A DNA stretch of 64,000 nt from Sediminicola sp040566555 (lineage in GTDB: Bacteria > Bacteroidota > Bacteroidia > Flavobacteriales > Flavobacteriaceae). Below are positions 27,419-36,352 of this stretch, piece after piece. The notes below the pieces were generated by a model. The model saw nothing but the letters and a program-made list of their open reading frames with translations, ran no database searches and was not told where the DNA came from. The stretch spans positions 533,068 to 597,067 of the forward strand of contig NZ_JBEWYP010000002.1 in the NCBI RefSeq assembly GCF_040566555.1. Direction: 5' to 3'. Numbering within the stretch: the stretch's first letter is position 1; each line of letters opens with the position of its first letter. The position numbers and the translations under genes were made by a program.

Positions 27419-27426
27419 TATTTTTG
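27419..27426 (+). promoter_or_regulatory. Promoter -7 element for the polyprenyl synthase
   Basis: TATTTTTG matches TAnnTTTG, 16 bp upstream of the ATG at 27443. It supports that start over the frame's upstream ATG at 27395. Confidence 0.45.
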
Positions 27427-27442
27427 GACAAAAATTGCTTTA

Positions 27443-28417
27443 ATGCTCACCATAGATCAATACCGTTCAGAATTCATCAATTATTTAGAGGCCAAAACTA
27501 CTACTAGGGAACCTGAAAATTTATATGCTCCTATCAGCTATATATTAGGCTTGGGTGGTAAGCGTTTGCGACCTGTTTTAACATTGATGACTGCAGATAT
27601 CTTTGGGAAAGATTACAAGGAAGCCATGGATGCAGCGTTGGCGGTGGAGGTTTTTCATAATTTTTCATTGGTTCATGACGATATCATGGACGATGCCCCG
27701 TTGCGAAGGGGAAAAGTTACGGTGCATGAAAAGTGGGACATAAATACGGGGATCCTTTCTGGGGATGCTATGCTCATCAGTGCCATTCAATATTTTGAAC
27801 GTTACGAGGGACAGGTTTATAAGGAACTTTTAAAATTATTCAGTAAAACGGCTTTGGAGGTTTGTGAGGGACAACAGTATGATGTAGATTTTGAGGACAG
27901 GGAAGATGTGACAATCCCTGAATATATTAAAATGATTGAATATAAAACGGCAGTACTTGTTGCCGCTGCCATGAAAATGGGAGCCATTATTGCCGGAGCT
28001 TCCTTGGAATCCCAGCATGCCATATATGAATTCGGCAGGTATTTGGGAATAGCATTTCAGTTACAAGATGATTATTTGGACGCTTTTGGTGATCCTAAGG
28101 CATTTGGCAAACAGGTAGGTGGAGATATTATAGAAAATAAAAAAACATTTTTATACCTAAAGTCGTTGGAAATGGCAACGCCCCAACAAGCACAAGAGTT
28201 GGCTCATTTGTTTTCGATTAAGCCTATGGATGCCACAGCAAAGATCAATACGGTAAAAGATGTATTTTTGGAAAGTACTGCTGCCCAACAGACCAAGGAT
28301 GAAATTGAAAAATACACCAATAATGCATTTGCTGTTTTGGAAAAATTGGATATTTCTCCAGAAAAAAAAGAAATTCTGCGCCTTTTTGGGGAAAGCCTCA
28401 TGAAGCGTAAAGTATAG
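27443..28417 (+). CDS. Polyprenyl (probably geranylgeranyl) diphosphate synthase
   Basis: Trans-isoprenyl diphosphate synthase, 324 residues from the chosen ATG. Both Asp-rich Mg-binding motifs are present: DDIMDD at 79-84 and DDYLD at 209-213, with GGKRLRP (38-44) binding diphosphate. The residue five before the first motif is bulky (F74), which in this family limits product length to about C15-C20 rather than long chains. With crtY 600 bp away, a GGPP synthase feeding carotenoid synthesis is the likeliest role, but FPP or longer products cannot be excluded. The open frame extends 16 codons upstream through the promoter element. Confidence 0.85.
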   Translation: MLTIDQYRSEFINYLEAKTTTREPENLYAPISYILGLGGKRLRPVLTLMTADIFGKDYKEAMDAALAVEVFHNFSLVHDDIMDDAPLRRGKVTVHEKWDINTGILSGDAMLISAIQYFERYEGQVYKELLKLFSKTALEVCEGQQYDVDFEDREDVTIPEYIKMIEYKTAVLVAAAMKMGAIIAGASLESQHAIYEFGRYLGIAFQLQDDYLDAFGDPKAFGKQVGGDIIENKKTFLYLKSLEMATPQQAQELAHLFSIKPMDATAKINTVKDVFLESTAAQQTKDEIEKYTNNAFAVLEKLDISPEKKEILRLFGESLMKRKV

Positions 28418-28439
28418 TAGTATCTGTGCTTTAATCACA

Positions 28440-29012
28440 TCAGCTCTTTTTAAGGACACTTTTGGTCATATCAAAAGCTAGGGCGATATAGGTATTATTG
28501 TTGTATTCAAATTCATCTACTATCTGCCATCCTAATTTTTGGGTATGTGCCCGTTCTGAAATCACGTTTATTTTATTGATGAATGTTATGCTGATAGGAT
28601 ATTTCTCAACAAAGACGAGCCGCATGGCTTCAAAAATCCGATTGATAATTCCTTGGCCACGATAGTCTTTATGGATGCATATAGGGCCGTATTGAAAACT
28701 GTTTTCAGTGGTAACAGGAACATTGCCAAAGCAAAGTTGGGGAAATCTGGAGGTCATTATTTTGAATATTTCCCACTGTGAAAAATAGTCCCAACTCCCT
28801 GCAAAGACATAGGCTATCACTCTTCCTTGTTCATTAAGGCTTACAAATAGCCCTTTCTGTTCAATGATTTTCTCAACTTGATCATTGGTAAAAGGAGTGG
28901 TCACAAATCCATTTTTTAATTCTTCTTCAGACAGATTTTTGAACAGATTCTGTCCTTGAAGCTCAAGGACCCCGGAAATATGAGAGGAATTCCCTAATCG
29001 TGTTTGTGTCAT
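28440..29012 (-). CDS. GNAT-like N-acetyltransferase
   Basis: About 190 residues with an acetyl-CoA-binding signature of the GNAT fold (ICIHKDYRGQGIINRIFEAMR, equivalent to motif A, R/QxxGxG/A) and a following segment INKINVISERAHTQKLGW typical of motif B. The substrate is unknown. The frame extends into crtY to 29111, but the ATG at 29012, 23 bp after the crtY stop, is the natural start. Lying behind crtY suggests co-transcription; a direct role in carotenoid tailoring is not established. Confidence 0.75.
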   Translation of the reverse strand: MTQTRLGNSSHISGVLELQGQNLFKNLSEEELKNGFVTTPFTNDQVEKIIEQKGLFVSLNEQGRVIAYVFAGSWDYFSQWEIFKIMTSRFPQLCFGNVPVTTENSFQYGPICIHKDYRGQGIINRIFEAMRLVFVEKYPISITFINKINVISERAHTQKLGWQIVDEFEYNNNTYIALAFDMTKSVLKKS

Positions 29013-29035
29013 AGGTTGAATTTTATTGGCCGACC

Positions 29036-30178
29036 TTAAAATAACCTTCTTAAAAGCGCTTTTGTAAAGTCTGCAATAGGGCAGGCGGTAATAATTTTTA
29101 GGTCCTCCCAAATGGTAGTCTCTTCATCAAGAAATTTAAAAATTAGTTGCGGTGACCTATTTTTAAAAAGCTGTCCAAAAATTATTTCTCCTTTGCTATT
29201 GTCTTTAGCTAGAATGTCTAATAAAAGCAGGTCATAGTACCAAAATCGGTCTTTTTTGGAGAAATAGTGCAATGGTTTGTCCTCTTTTAGAAAAGAAACC
29301 AAGAGCTTCGTCTTTTTCCAAGCGTATCTAAAAGTGTACCCAGAACTGGGTTTTGCCCATCCGCCTGCCATGCCAATATGGAGTATGTTCTTGCTGTTAA
29401 AGACATTAAAATCGAAACAGGTCATTGGTATGTTCCCCTTTTCTTTTTCTAAGATCGAATACGATCCACATTGTAATTTTTCCAGTAAATAGGAGGCTAT
29501 GGCCTCTTCGTATTCTGCTTCAGGAAGCAAGTTTTCGGAAAATAGGGTGTATTCCACCAAGGCTTCGGTTTCTGAAAACGGTAAAACGTACATAAAGCGG
29601 GTATTCCCTTTTTGGGGAATGGAGAAATCCATAAATGTAGCTTGGTCCAAATCAAAAACGGGTTTTTCCGTTTTAACGAACCATCCAATAAAGTGCTGCT
29701 GTAATAACGGGTACTTGGTCTGCGTCTTCAACACCTGGTAATCCAAGATACTATTAAACACCTTTTTGGCAGAATAAGTGCTACTCTCTGTCTTAACCAA
29801 AACGTCCCGATCTAGGTCTTCAATTTGCAGTACCTTATCCGTTTTGAACGTAATACTTGGATAAGCAGCTATTTTGGTTTTATAGGACGAATAAAAATCA
29901 ATGCCCCGGATCATTTTATAGGAATATGGGGCAATGTTCAATTTTGCGTCATAGGTTGGACCGCCAAAATAGATTTTGCTCCATGTTTTATGCAGGATGG
30001 AATCAAAATCTCCTGTGCTGTTCTCCCAAAAGCACCAAGTCCTATCATTATTGTTCTTGGAGTCTTTGTCCAACAATAAGATGGATTTATCTTTAAAAAA
30101 AGGATCCTTCCCCAATGCTTCGGCAAGCATTAATCCGCCTGCTCCGGCCCCAATAATAATATAATCATATGTTGCCAT
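29036..30178 (-). CDS. crtY: Lycopene cyclase CrtY
   Basis: FAD/NAD(P)-fold enzyme that closes beta-ionone rings on lycopene to give beta-carotene, about 380 residues. The N-terminal Rossmann motif IIIGAGAGGLMLAEAL and the family hallmark DRTWCFWE are both clear; later GMAGGWAKPSSGYTF matches the conserved substrate-side region of lycopene cyclases. The ATG at 30178 is chosen over a GTG seven codons upstream. A carotenoid-pigmented flavobacterium (beta-carotene/zeaxanthin type) is implied, although crtB, crtI and crtZ are outside this window. Confidence 0.92.
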   Translation of the reverse strand: MATYDYIIIGAGAGGLMLAEALGKDPFFKDKSILLLDKDSKNNNDRTWCFWENSTGDFDSILHKTWSKIYFGGPTYDAKLNIAPYSYKMIRGIDFYSSYKTKIAAYPSITFKTDKVLQIEDLDRDVLVKTESSTYSAKKVFNSILDYQVLKTQTKYPLLQQHFIGWFVKTEKPVFDLDQATFMDFSIPQKGNTRFMYVLPFSETEALVEYTLFSENLLPEAEYEEAIASYLLEKLQCGSYSILEKEKGNIPMTCFDFNVFNSKNILHIGMAGGWAKPSSGYTFRYAWKKTKLLVSFLKEDKPLHYFSKKDRFWYYDLLLLDILAKDNSKGEIIFGQLFKNRSPQLIFKFLDEETTIWEDLKIITACPIADFTKALLRRLF

Positions 30179-30249
30179 GGATGGGGTTGCTATTGACACG
30201 GTATTAGCTAGGTTTTGTATTGATCGAATATCCTTATACGGGTTACCCT

Positions 30250-30257
30250 CAAAAGTA
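30250..30257 (-). promoter_or_regulatory. Candidate promoter -7 element for crtY
   Basis: TACTTTTG on the minus strand matches TAnnTTTG, about 70 bp upstream of crtY; no -33 partner at proper spacing. Confidence 0.3.
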
Positions 30258-30317
30258 CAAATTCTAACGGTAGAAGTTGCATTTCCTTGTTTTGCAAAAT
30301 TTATGAACCCCCTAGGG

Positions 30318-30800
30318 CTATTTTTCTAGGATAGACAACAATTGTTCTGCATCCAGATATTGAAAATAGCGAGCCTGTGCAGTAAATGACGAGTCCATCA
30401 ATACTAGGGCAGGCAGGGAAAAGGGGGCGTCTTTTCTGCTGGCCAAAAGAAGCGGAATGTCGTGTATGGGATTGCGCCTCTTTGCTCTTTTGTTGGTAAA
30501 GTGCTGTTTGCCAAAAACAATGGTATCCGTGGTTTCCACATCCATCTTTACGGCGTAGTAGTCCTTGTTAAGTTTGTGAATGACCCTTTGGTCCTTAAAT
30601 GTCACCTTATCCATTTTTAAGCAAGGGGCACACCAATCTGCATAAAAATCGATGAACACTTTTTTTGGGTGTACCCTTAGTGAATCATACAATTGCTCAA
30701 AGCTGATCCATTGAACTTCTTCTTTGTTTTGTGCAATGGTGCAGCCCGACTTTAGTGCGAAAAGCACTAAAAAGACCAAGAATGTAGTTCGCTTTCCCAT
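30318..30800 (-). CDS. Periplasmic thioredoxin-fold protein
   Basis: 160 residues with a signal peptide and a thioredoxin-like active site W56-C57-A58-P59-C60 in the context FYADWCAPCLKMDKVTF, resembling the DsbD C-terminal domain and other exported thioredoxins. It lies 5 bp downstream of a TonB receptor and is surely co-transcribed. That receptor has a CxxC in its plug (C155, C158), a plausible redox target. Function is inferred from this pairing; a general cell-envelope reductase is equally possible. Confidence 0.82.
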   Translation of the reverse strand: MGKRTTFLVFLVLFALKSGCTIAQNKEEVQWISFEQLYDSLRVHPKKVFIDFYADWCAPCLKMDKVTFKDQRVIHKLNKDYYAVKMDVETTDTIVFGKQHFTNKRAKRRNPIHDIPLLLASRKDAPFSLPALVLMDSSFTAQARYFQYLDAEQLLSILEK

Positions 30801-30805
30801 GATTA

Positions 30806-33109
30806 TTATAATGATTTAAGTCTGACTCCAAGGAACACGGTCCTAGGCGCCCCGGGGCCATAGACGTAATTACTGTCCCTATTTTTTCCGATATCGAAAT
30901 CGTCCTGATAGGCATTGGTCAAATTTTTCACCCCACCAAATACTTCTATGCCTGTCTTGGTTTTTTCGAATTCAAAATTGTAGCCCAGTCTTAGGCTCAA
31001 TTCCGTAAAAGAGGGGGACGTGCTGTATTCATCAATGGTTTGTCCTGTTCCTTCCCCTCCAAAATGGATTAATTCCATGGGTCCGGTATACACTATATTG
31101 GCGCTAGCGCTCAATGCTTTTGTTGGGGTATAGGTAAAAGTGGCGTAACCGTAATTATTAGGGGTCCTCAAGAACTCCCTCTTTGCTTCCAAACCTTCAA
31201 TGTTCTCTACCGCATCGTTAAACCTACTCGATTGTAGGGTAAGGCCCGTTTCAACCTGAAACAAATAATCGAAATTAGCCCTTGTTTCCAAAGTAATACC
31301 TTTTACCGTCGCACCGCTTCCATTTCTTTTTTCGAATCGTTCCCCAAATTGATCTTCGCCAAGAGGAAATAAATAAAAAGCATCTCTTAAATGGGTGTAG
31401 AATCCTTCAAGTGTAAAACCAACAATAAAATGTTCATTGGCCTTATCGTAATTGGCGGATGCCGTATAGCTATTGGACCGTTCCTCTTTTAGGCTCTCGG
31501 CAAGGGATATTCGAGAAATGCCACCCCCAGCAAAGGCAATGTGCAAATCTGTGTCAAATGCCTGCGGTGCCCTAAAGCCGGTGCCCCATCCCAATCTAAA
31601 TTGGGTTTCCTTGTTCCATTTGTACAACAATGAGAGTCTTGGACTTATAATGGCCTTATCAACTAGGTTGTGCTGGTCTATTCTAAATCCGGAGAGAAAA
31701 TTCAATTCTGGTGTAACTTCCCAATCATTCTGGACAAAACCACTAAGGTTTCTTGTAGTCTGGTCTATTTTGTAATTATAGGCTTCAATAACATCCAGGA
31801 CATCATCGTAGACAAACTCGCTCCCCATGGTAACTACGGTCGTTCCCCCAAGAAATTCATTGAATCTATGGTTAAATTGGGCACCACCCTGGTGGGTGGT
31901 TACGTCGGAAATACCATATGGTGGATCAGCCATAAATTGGCTCAACTCGGGTTCGTCATCCGGAATTATGCCGGTATAATGATCCCTGTTTGTGTGTTGC
32001 CCACCATAGTATAATATAAGGGCACTTTTCTCTTGGTTAAAATTAATTTGATAATCAAGACTTCCCATAATTACATTATGGGTCCTTTCTTCTGACTGTT
32101 GCGCCAAATGGGCTGCCTTGTCTACCATTTCCCCTCCGTATCTATATTCATTAATACTGCTGATACTGGCTTCTAGTTTCTGGTTTTCCTGAGGAAGGAA
32201 ATAAAAGTTGGCCCCAAAAGAATTGTTCTTAAGCTGTGGTAATTCTGAATAATTATCACCGTTATGATCATAGGTGTCGCGGTCCCTTTTACTGATGAAA
32301 AAGGTGGCGCCGGCATTTCTTTCCGAGTTCACGACCGTTGTATTCCCAACAAGAAGGTGGTCATTGGAATAATTGCCCATATTTTGATGGGTGTATGTGA
32401 TAGCATAATCGTTTTGCCTTGGTATCTTGGTAATTACGTTAACGGTTCCACCAATAGCACTGGACCCATAAAGCGCTGAGACACCGCCACGGACTATTTC
32501 AATGCGTTCTATCATATTGGTAGGGATTTGCTCCATGCCGTATAAACCGGTTAAAGGACTAAAGATGGGCCGCCCATTGATAAGTATTTGGGAATAACCT
32601 CCTTGGAGTCCATTGATACGGAGCTGTGTATAATTGCAGGTTTGGCAATCGGTTTCTACCCGAAGTCCAGGCTGAAAACGAAGGCCTTCTGAGAGATTGG
32701 TCGCCACAACGTTATCCAACGTTTTGCTATTGATCAAATTTACGATAACAGGGGAGTCTGTCCTTCTTTTATCTGTTTTAGTGCCGGTAACTACAACCTG
32801 TTCCAGGCCCATTACATCTTCCTTTAATTGAAAGTTCAAGGTCAATGTCATGGGATTCGTAATGGTTACCTCTTTTGATATAGACTTGTATCCTATACTT
32901 TGGCATACCACTGAATATGTGCCATATGGCACTTTTAGGCTAAATCTGCCCAATTCATCTGAAGTAGTTCCAATTTGGGAGTTCTTGAGTTGTATAGTTG
33001 CCCATGGCAATGCCTCTCCATCCGACATCACCTTGCCCTCCAAAGTTCCAGTTTGAGCAAAAAGGGAATAAAGTGGCAGCAAAAGACAGGTAATAAAAAT
33101 ATTTTTCAT
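30806..33109 (-). CDS. TonB-dependent receptor, probable metal uptake
   Basis: Outer-membrane receptor of 767 residues: signal peptide (1-19), a CarboxypepD_reg-like domain (about 20-95), plug with TonB box-like EQVVVTGTKTDKR, and a barrel ending in LGVRLKSL. The plug carries an unusual cysteine pair, C155-Q-T-C158, followed by NYTQLRINGLQGGYSQILING. It is divergent from a DtxR-family metal regulator with a 77-bp shared control region holding DtxR-like palindromes. It therefore probably imports a metal or metal complex under the same control as the ABC importer across the divide. Which metal is not resolved. Confidence 0.87.
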   Translation of the reverse strand: MKNIFITCLLLPLYSLFAQTGTLEGKVMSDGEALPWATIQLKNSQIGTTSDELGRFSLKVPYGTYSVVCQSIGYKSISKEVTITNPMTLTLNFQLKEDVMGLEQVVVTGTKTDKRRTDSPVIVNLINSKTLDNVVATNLSEGLRFQPGLRVETDCQTCNYTQLRINGLQGGYSQILINGRPIFSPLTGLYGMEQIPTNMIERIEIVRGGVSALYGSSAIGGTVNVITKIPRQNDYAITYTHQNMGNYSNDHLLVGNTTVVNSERNAGATFFISKRDRDTYDHNGDNYSELPQLKNNSFGANFYFLPQENQKLEASISSINEYRYGGEMVDKAAHLAQQSEERTHNVIMGSLDYQINFNQEKSALILYYGGQHTNRDHYTGIIPDDEPELSQFMADPPYGISDVTTHQGGAQFNHRFNEFLGGTTVVTMGSEFVYDDVLDVIEAYNYKIDQTTRNLSGFVQNDWEVTPELNFLSGFRIDQHNLVDKAIISPRLSLLYKWNKETQFRLGWGTGFRAPQAFDTDLHIAFAGGGISRISLAESLKEERSNSYTASANYDKANEHFIVGFTLEGFYTHLRDAFYLFPLGEDQFGERFEKRNGSGATVKGITLETRANFDYLFQVETGLTLQSSRFNDAVENIEGLEAKREFLRTPNNYGYATFTYTPTKALSASANIVYTGPMELIHFGGEGTGQTIDEYSTSPSFTELSLRLGYNFEFEKTKTGIEVFGGVKNLTNAYQDDFDIGKNRDSNYVYGPGAPRTVFLGVRLKSL

Positions 33110-33125
33110 TTAAAATAAATATAAA

Positions 33126-33141
33126 TTTAGGCAAATCTAAA
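33126..33141. promoter_or_regulatory. DtxR/MntR-like operator over the TonB receptor promoter
   Basis: TTTAGGCAAATCTAAA is one base from a perfect TTTAGGnnnnCCTAAA, the core of DtxR/MntR-family operators. It contains the minus-strand -7 element TAGATTTG (33139-33132) for the TonB receptor, so binding would repress it. Confidence 0.55.
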
Positions 33142-33143
33142 AA

Positions 33144-33173
33144 TTTGTTTTTATTAATAAAAATGTATTTTTG
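33144..33173 (+). promoter_or_regulatory. Promoter of the DtxR-family regulator with palindromic spacer
   Basis: TTTG (33144-33147), 18-bp spacer, TATTTTTG (33166-33173). A perfect 16-bp palindrome TTTTTATTAATAAAAA (33148-33163) fills the spacer and is a candidate second operator. Confidence 0.55.
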
Positions 33174-33186
33174 TTTAAATTAATAT

Positions 33187-33843
33187 TTGATGACGCATTC
33201 GGAAGAAAACCATATTAAGGCCATTTTTCATTTGGGGAATAAGGGCACAGTTGCTGTATCTACCAACGCTATAGCCGAACTGATGGAAACCAAGCCTTCC
33301 TCGGTCACTGACATGGTAAAGAAATTGGCCGAAAAGGACTTGGTGCACTATAAGAAATATCAAGGAGTCACCTTATCGGAATTTGGTGTAAAAGTGGCAT
33401 TGGGAATAATCCGAAAACATAGGCTATGGGAGGTGTTCTTGGTTGAAAAACTTGACTTTTCATGGGATGAGGTGCATGAGATTGCCGAGCAATTAGAACA
33501 TATAAAAAGTGAAAAGCTTATTGATAAGCTGGATACGTTCCTTGATCATCCAAAATTTGATCCACACGGTGATCCTATTCCAGACAAAAACGGAATTTTT
33601 AAAACAGCAGATCGAAAATTGCTCAGTGAAGTGCCCGTTAATTCAAATGGGATTTGTGTTGGGGTGAAAGATTCCTCATCGGCTTTTTTAAAATTTTTGG
33701 ACAAAAACAAAATTGCCTTGGGAGATGTAATCACGGTATTGGAAAAAGAAGAGTTCGACAATTCATTTTATATTAAGATAGGGGATCGAAGGGAACACAT
33801 ATCAAATCAAATAGCTTCTAATTTATTCATTAAAATATCGTAA
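33187..33843 (+). CDS. DtxR/MntR-family metal-dependent regulator
   Basis: 218 residues. The N-terminal winged helix-turn-helix is recognisable (VSTNAIAELMETKPSSVTDMVKKL), followed by the metal-binding/dimerisation helices (GIIRKHRLWEVFLVEKLDFSWDEVHEIAEQLEHI) with the expected H/E ligands and a C-terminal FeoA/SH3-like domain (about 150-218). This three-domain form resembles TroR/IdeR-type regulators. It is the first gene of the metal ABC import operon and its TAATG stop/start overlaps the next gene. The co-repressor could be Mn, Fe or Zn; the sequence does not decide. Confidence 0.9.
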   Translation: MMTHSEENHIKAIFHLGNKGTVAVSTNAIAELMETKPSSVTDMVKKLAEKDLVHYKKYQGVTLSEFGVKVALGIIRKHRLWEVFLVEKLDFSWDEVHEIAEQLEHIKSEKLIDKLDTFLDHPKFDPHGDPIPDKNGIFKTADRKLLSEVPVNSNGICVGVKDSSSAFLKFLDKNKIALGDVITVLEKEEFDNSFYIKIGDRREHISNQIASNLFIKIS

Positions 33844-34652
33844 TGATAATGAATCGTCATCTAGGGACATCAATTATTTTTCTAATGCTCATGTTGGGTT
33901 CCACCATAGTTTTGCGTGGACAACAAGAGAATGTGGGGCCTGGTACTATAGTGACGGATCGGCCAGATGCAACGGAAGCACCAACTTTGGTGCCCAAAGG
34001 TTTCTTGCAAGTAGAAACTGGAGGTTTGTACGAATCCTTGGACAATAACGATGTTAAACGGGAAAGGACGGTTTACAACACTTCCTTGCTGCGATACGGT
34101 CTTCTGGATAATATGGAGCTTCGTGTTGGTTGGAACCTGGAGACAAGGCAAACAACAATCGGCGGTTTCGGTACTGTAAGAGAGCTCAATGGATTTTCTC
34201 CCCTCTTATTGGGGGTTAAAGTGGGTATTGCAGAAGAGAAAAACGGGGCCCCGGAAATTGGCCTGATAGGGCATTTGTTCTTGCCCTTTACCGCAAGTGA
34301 CGATTTTAAGCCACAAACAACTGGGGCCGACTTTAGGTTCGCATTTTCGCATACCCTATCAGATAAATCCAATCTGTCCTACAATGTAGGTGCCCAATGG
34401 GGTAATGATTCGCCCGAATTGGCTTATATCTATACTATTGCCTTCGGACATAGTATTACGGAAAAATTCGGGTTTTACGTTGAACTTTATGGGAATTTTC
34501 CCGAAAATAGCACCGCTAACCATTTCTTTGATACGGGGGTGACATATCTGTTGCAGCCGAATATACAATTGGATGCTACCATAGGGAAAGGAATAACGGA
34601 TGATCAAGATATTTTATTAAGCGCAGGTATCAGCTTTAGGGTGCCCAATTAA
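33843..34652 (+). CDS. Outer-membrane beta-barrel protein (Phenol_MetA_deg-like)
   Basis: 269 residues with a signal peptide ending ...VLRGQ, then the conserved opening TDRPDATEAPTLVPKGFLQVETG and regular amphipathic strands to a C-terminal barrel strand (ISFRVPN). This matches the Phenol_MetA_deg / 'transporter' family of small outer-membrane barrels, often found in metal or aromatic loci. It lies between the regulator and the metal-binding lipoprotein in one operon, suggesting a passive outer-membrane route for the metal. A second in-frame ATG at 33849 is possible. Precise role unknown. Confidence 0.8.
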   Translation: MIMNRHLGTSIIFLMLMLGSTIVLRGQQENVGPGTIVTDRPDATEAPTLVPKGFLQVETGGLYESLDNNDVKRERTVYNTSLLRYGLLDNMELRVGWNLETRQTTIGGFGTVRELNGFSPLLLGVKVGIAEEKNGAPEIGLIGHLFLPFTASDDFKPQTTGADFRFAFSHTLSDKSNLSYNVGAQWGNDSPELAYIYTIAFGHSITEKFGFYVELYGNFPENSTANHFFDTGVTYLLQPNIQLDATIGKGITDDQDILLSAGISFRVPN

Positions 34653-34662
34653 AAAATAGAAA

Positions 34663-35577
34663 ATGAAAAAATATTTAATATTAGTTGCCTTGTTGGCTAT
34701 AGTGGCCTGCAAAAATAAATCGGAAAAGGACCCCAACGGTAAACTTAAAGTGGTAACCACTACGACCATGATTACCGATATGGTACAAAATATAGGAGGA
34801 GACGTCGTGGAAATCCAAGGACTCATGGGAAGTGGGGTAGATCCTCACTTGTATAAGGCGAGTGAAGGGGATGTCAGCAAACTGTTTAATGCAGATTTGG
34901 TCATTTACGGAGGTCTGCACCTAGAGGGAAAATTGGTGGAGATATTTGAAAAAATGGAAAGTCGAGGTAAAAAAACCATCGCAGTCGCAGATGCCATAGA
35001 CACAAGTGAGTTAATTGGTTCGGAATATTTTGCTTCCAATTATGATCCCCACATTTGGTTTAATATTGGTTTTTGGAAGAAAATTACCCAATACACCACG
35101 GAAAAATTGAAGGAACAGGATCCAGAGAATGCAGATCTTTTTGATAAGAACAGCGCGGCCTATATTCAAAAATTGGAAGCCTTGGAAAAGGAAATAAAGC
35201 AAATTATTGAAACTTTGCCTCCAGAAAAGAGAATCTTGGTAACCGCCCATGACGCGTTCAATTATTTTGGGAATGCCTATGGGTTTGAGGTTGTTGGATT
35301 ACAAGGGATTTCAACCGCTACCGAGGCAGGGGTTCAGGATGTTCAGGAACTCTCCAATTTTATTATCGATAAAAAGATTAAAGCCATTTTTGTTGAAACT
35401 TCTGTTCCAAGAAGAACAATTGAAGCCTTACAGTCTTCGGTTAAATCCAAGGGGCATGATGTGGCCATTGGTGGGAGTTTGTACTCAGATGCCCTTGGTA
35501 ACAAAGGCACTGTGGAGGGAACGTATATAGGTATGTTCCTATTTAATGTGAATACCATCGTAAATGCTCTTAAATAG
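34663..35577 (+). CDS. Metal ABC transporter substrate-binding lipoprotein (TroA-like)
   Basis: Cluster A-I (TroA/ZnuA/MntA) binding protein of 304 residues. Lipobox with C16 (LAIVAC). Likely metal ligands are H62 (DPHLY), H130 (DPHIW), H196 (AHDAF) and D276 (SDALG). The H-H-H-D set is that of TroA and Zn-binding relatives; Mn-only proteins such as PsaA usually have Glu at the third position. There is no His-rich loop as in ZnuA. Mn, Zn or Fe therefore all remain possible. Neighbouring ATPase and two permeases complete the importer. Confidence 0.92.
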   Translation: MKKYLILVALLAIVACKNKSEKDPNGKLKVVTTTTMITDMVQNIGGDVVEIQGLMGSGVDPHLYKASEGDVSKLFNADLVIYGGLHLEGKLVEIFEKMESRGKKTIAVADAIDTSELIGSEYFASNYDPHIWFNIGFWKKITQYTTEKLKEQDPENADLFDKNSAAYIQKLEALEKEIKQIIETLPPEKRILVTAHDAFNYFGNAYGFEVVGLQGISTATEAGVQDVQELSNFIIDKKIKAIFVETSVPRRTIEALQSSVKSKGHDVAIGGSLYSDALGNKGTVEGTYIGMFLFNVNTIVNALK

Positions 35578-35593
35578 GGTAAAATAGAAAACC

Positions 35594-36337
35594 ATGGAAA
35601 AGAACAATAAAATTGCCATCCAAATAGATGACCTTACCGTTGCTTATAATTATAAGCCGGTATTGTGGGATATTGATCTTGCCATTCCCGAAGGGGTGCT
35701 CATGGCGATTGTTGGTCCAAATGGTGCTGGCAAATCAACTTTGATAAAGGCTGTCTTAGGTATTATCAAACCTATCGCTGGAACAGTCACTGTATTCGGA
35801 GAGCCTTATAAAAAACAATATCAATTGGTGGCCTATGTGCCCCAAAAAGGGAGTGTGGACTGGGATTTCCCTACCACAGCTTTGGATGTAGTTTTGATGG
35901 GCACCTATGGCAGCCTGGGTTGGATAAAAAGACCTGGACAGAAACAAAAGAAGGAAGCCTTGGAAGCTTTGGAGAAAGTGGGAATGCTGGAATTTAAAAA
36001 TAGACAGATTAGCCAATTGAGCGGGGGCCAACAACAACGTATTTTCTTGGCCAGGGCCTTGGTGCAAAATGCCAGTATTTATCTTATGGACGAACCTTTC
36101 CAAGGGGTCGATGCCACTACTGAACGCGCCATTGTGAACATCCTTAAAGAATTGCGTAAATCGGGCAAAACTGTGGTTGTAGTCCACCATGATCTACAGA
36201 CCGTTCCGGAATATTTTGATTGGGTCACCTTTTTGAATGTTAAAAAAATTGCTACCGGTTCCGTCAAGGATATTTTTAACGATGATAACCTTACAAAAAC
36301 ATACGGGATCAATTATAAGGTTAGCGTTCTAAATTAA
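35594..36337 (+). CDS. Metal ABC transporter ATP-binding protein
   Basis: ATPase of the TroABCD/ZnuABC-type importer, 247 residues. Walker A GPNGAGKST, Q-loop in VAYVPQKGSVDWDFP, signature LSGGQQQR, Walker B YLMDEPFQGVD and H-loop VVHHD are all intact. The PQKGSVDWDFP stretch is characteristic of the Mn/Zn/Fe-type ATPases. It lies 16 bp after the binding protein and 15 bp before the first permease. Confidence 0.95.
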   Translation: MEKNNKIAIQIDDLTVAYNYKPVLWDIDLAIPEGVLMAIVGPNGAGKSTLIKAVLGIIKPIAGTVTVFGEPYKKQYQLVAYVPQKGSVDWDFPTTALDVVLMGTYGSLGWIKRPGQKQKKEALEALEKVGMLEFKNRQISQLSGGQQQRIFLARALVQNASIYLMDEPFQGVDATTERAIVNILKELRKSGKTVVVVHHDLQTVPEYFDWVTFLNVKKIATGSVKDIFNDDNLTKTYGINYKVSVLN

Positions 36338-36352
36338 TTTTAAAGAAAACAA

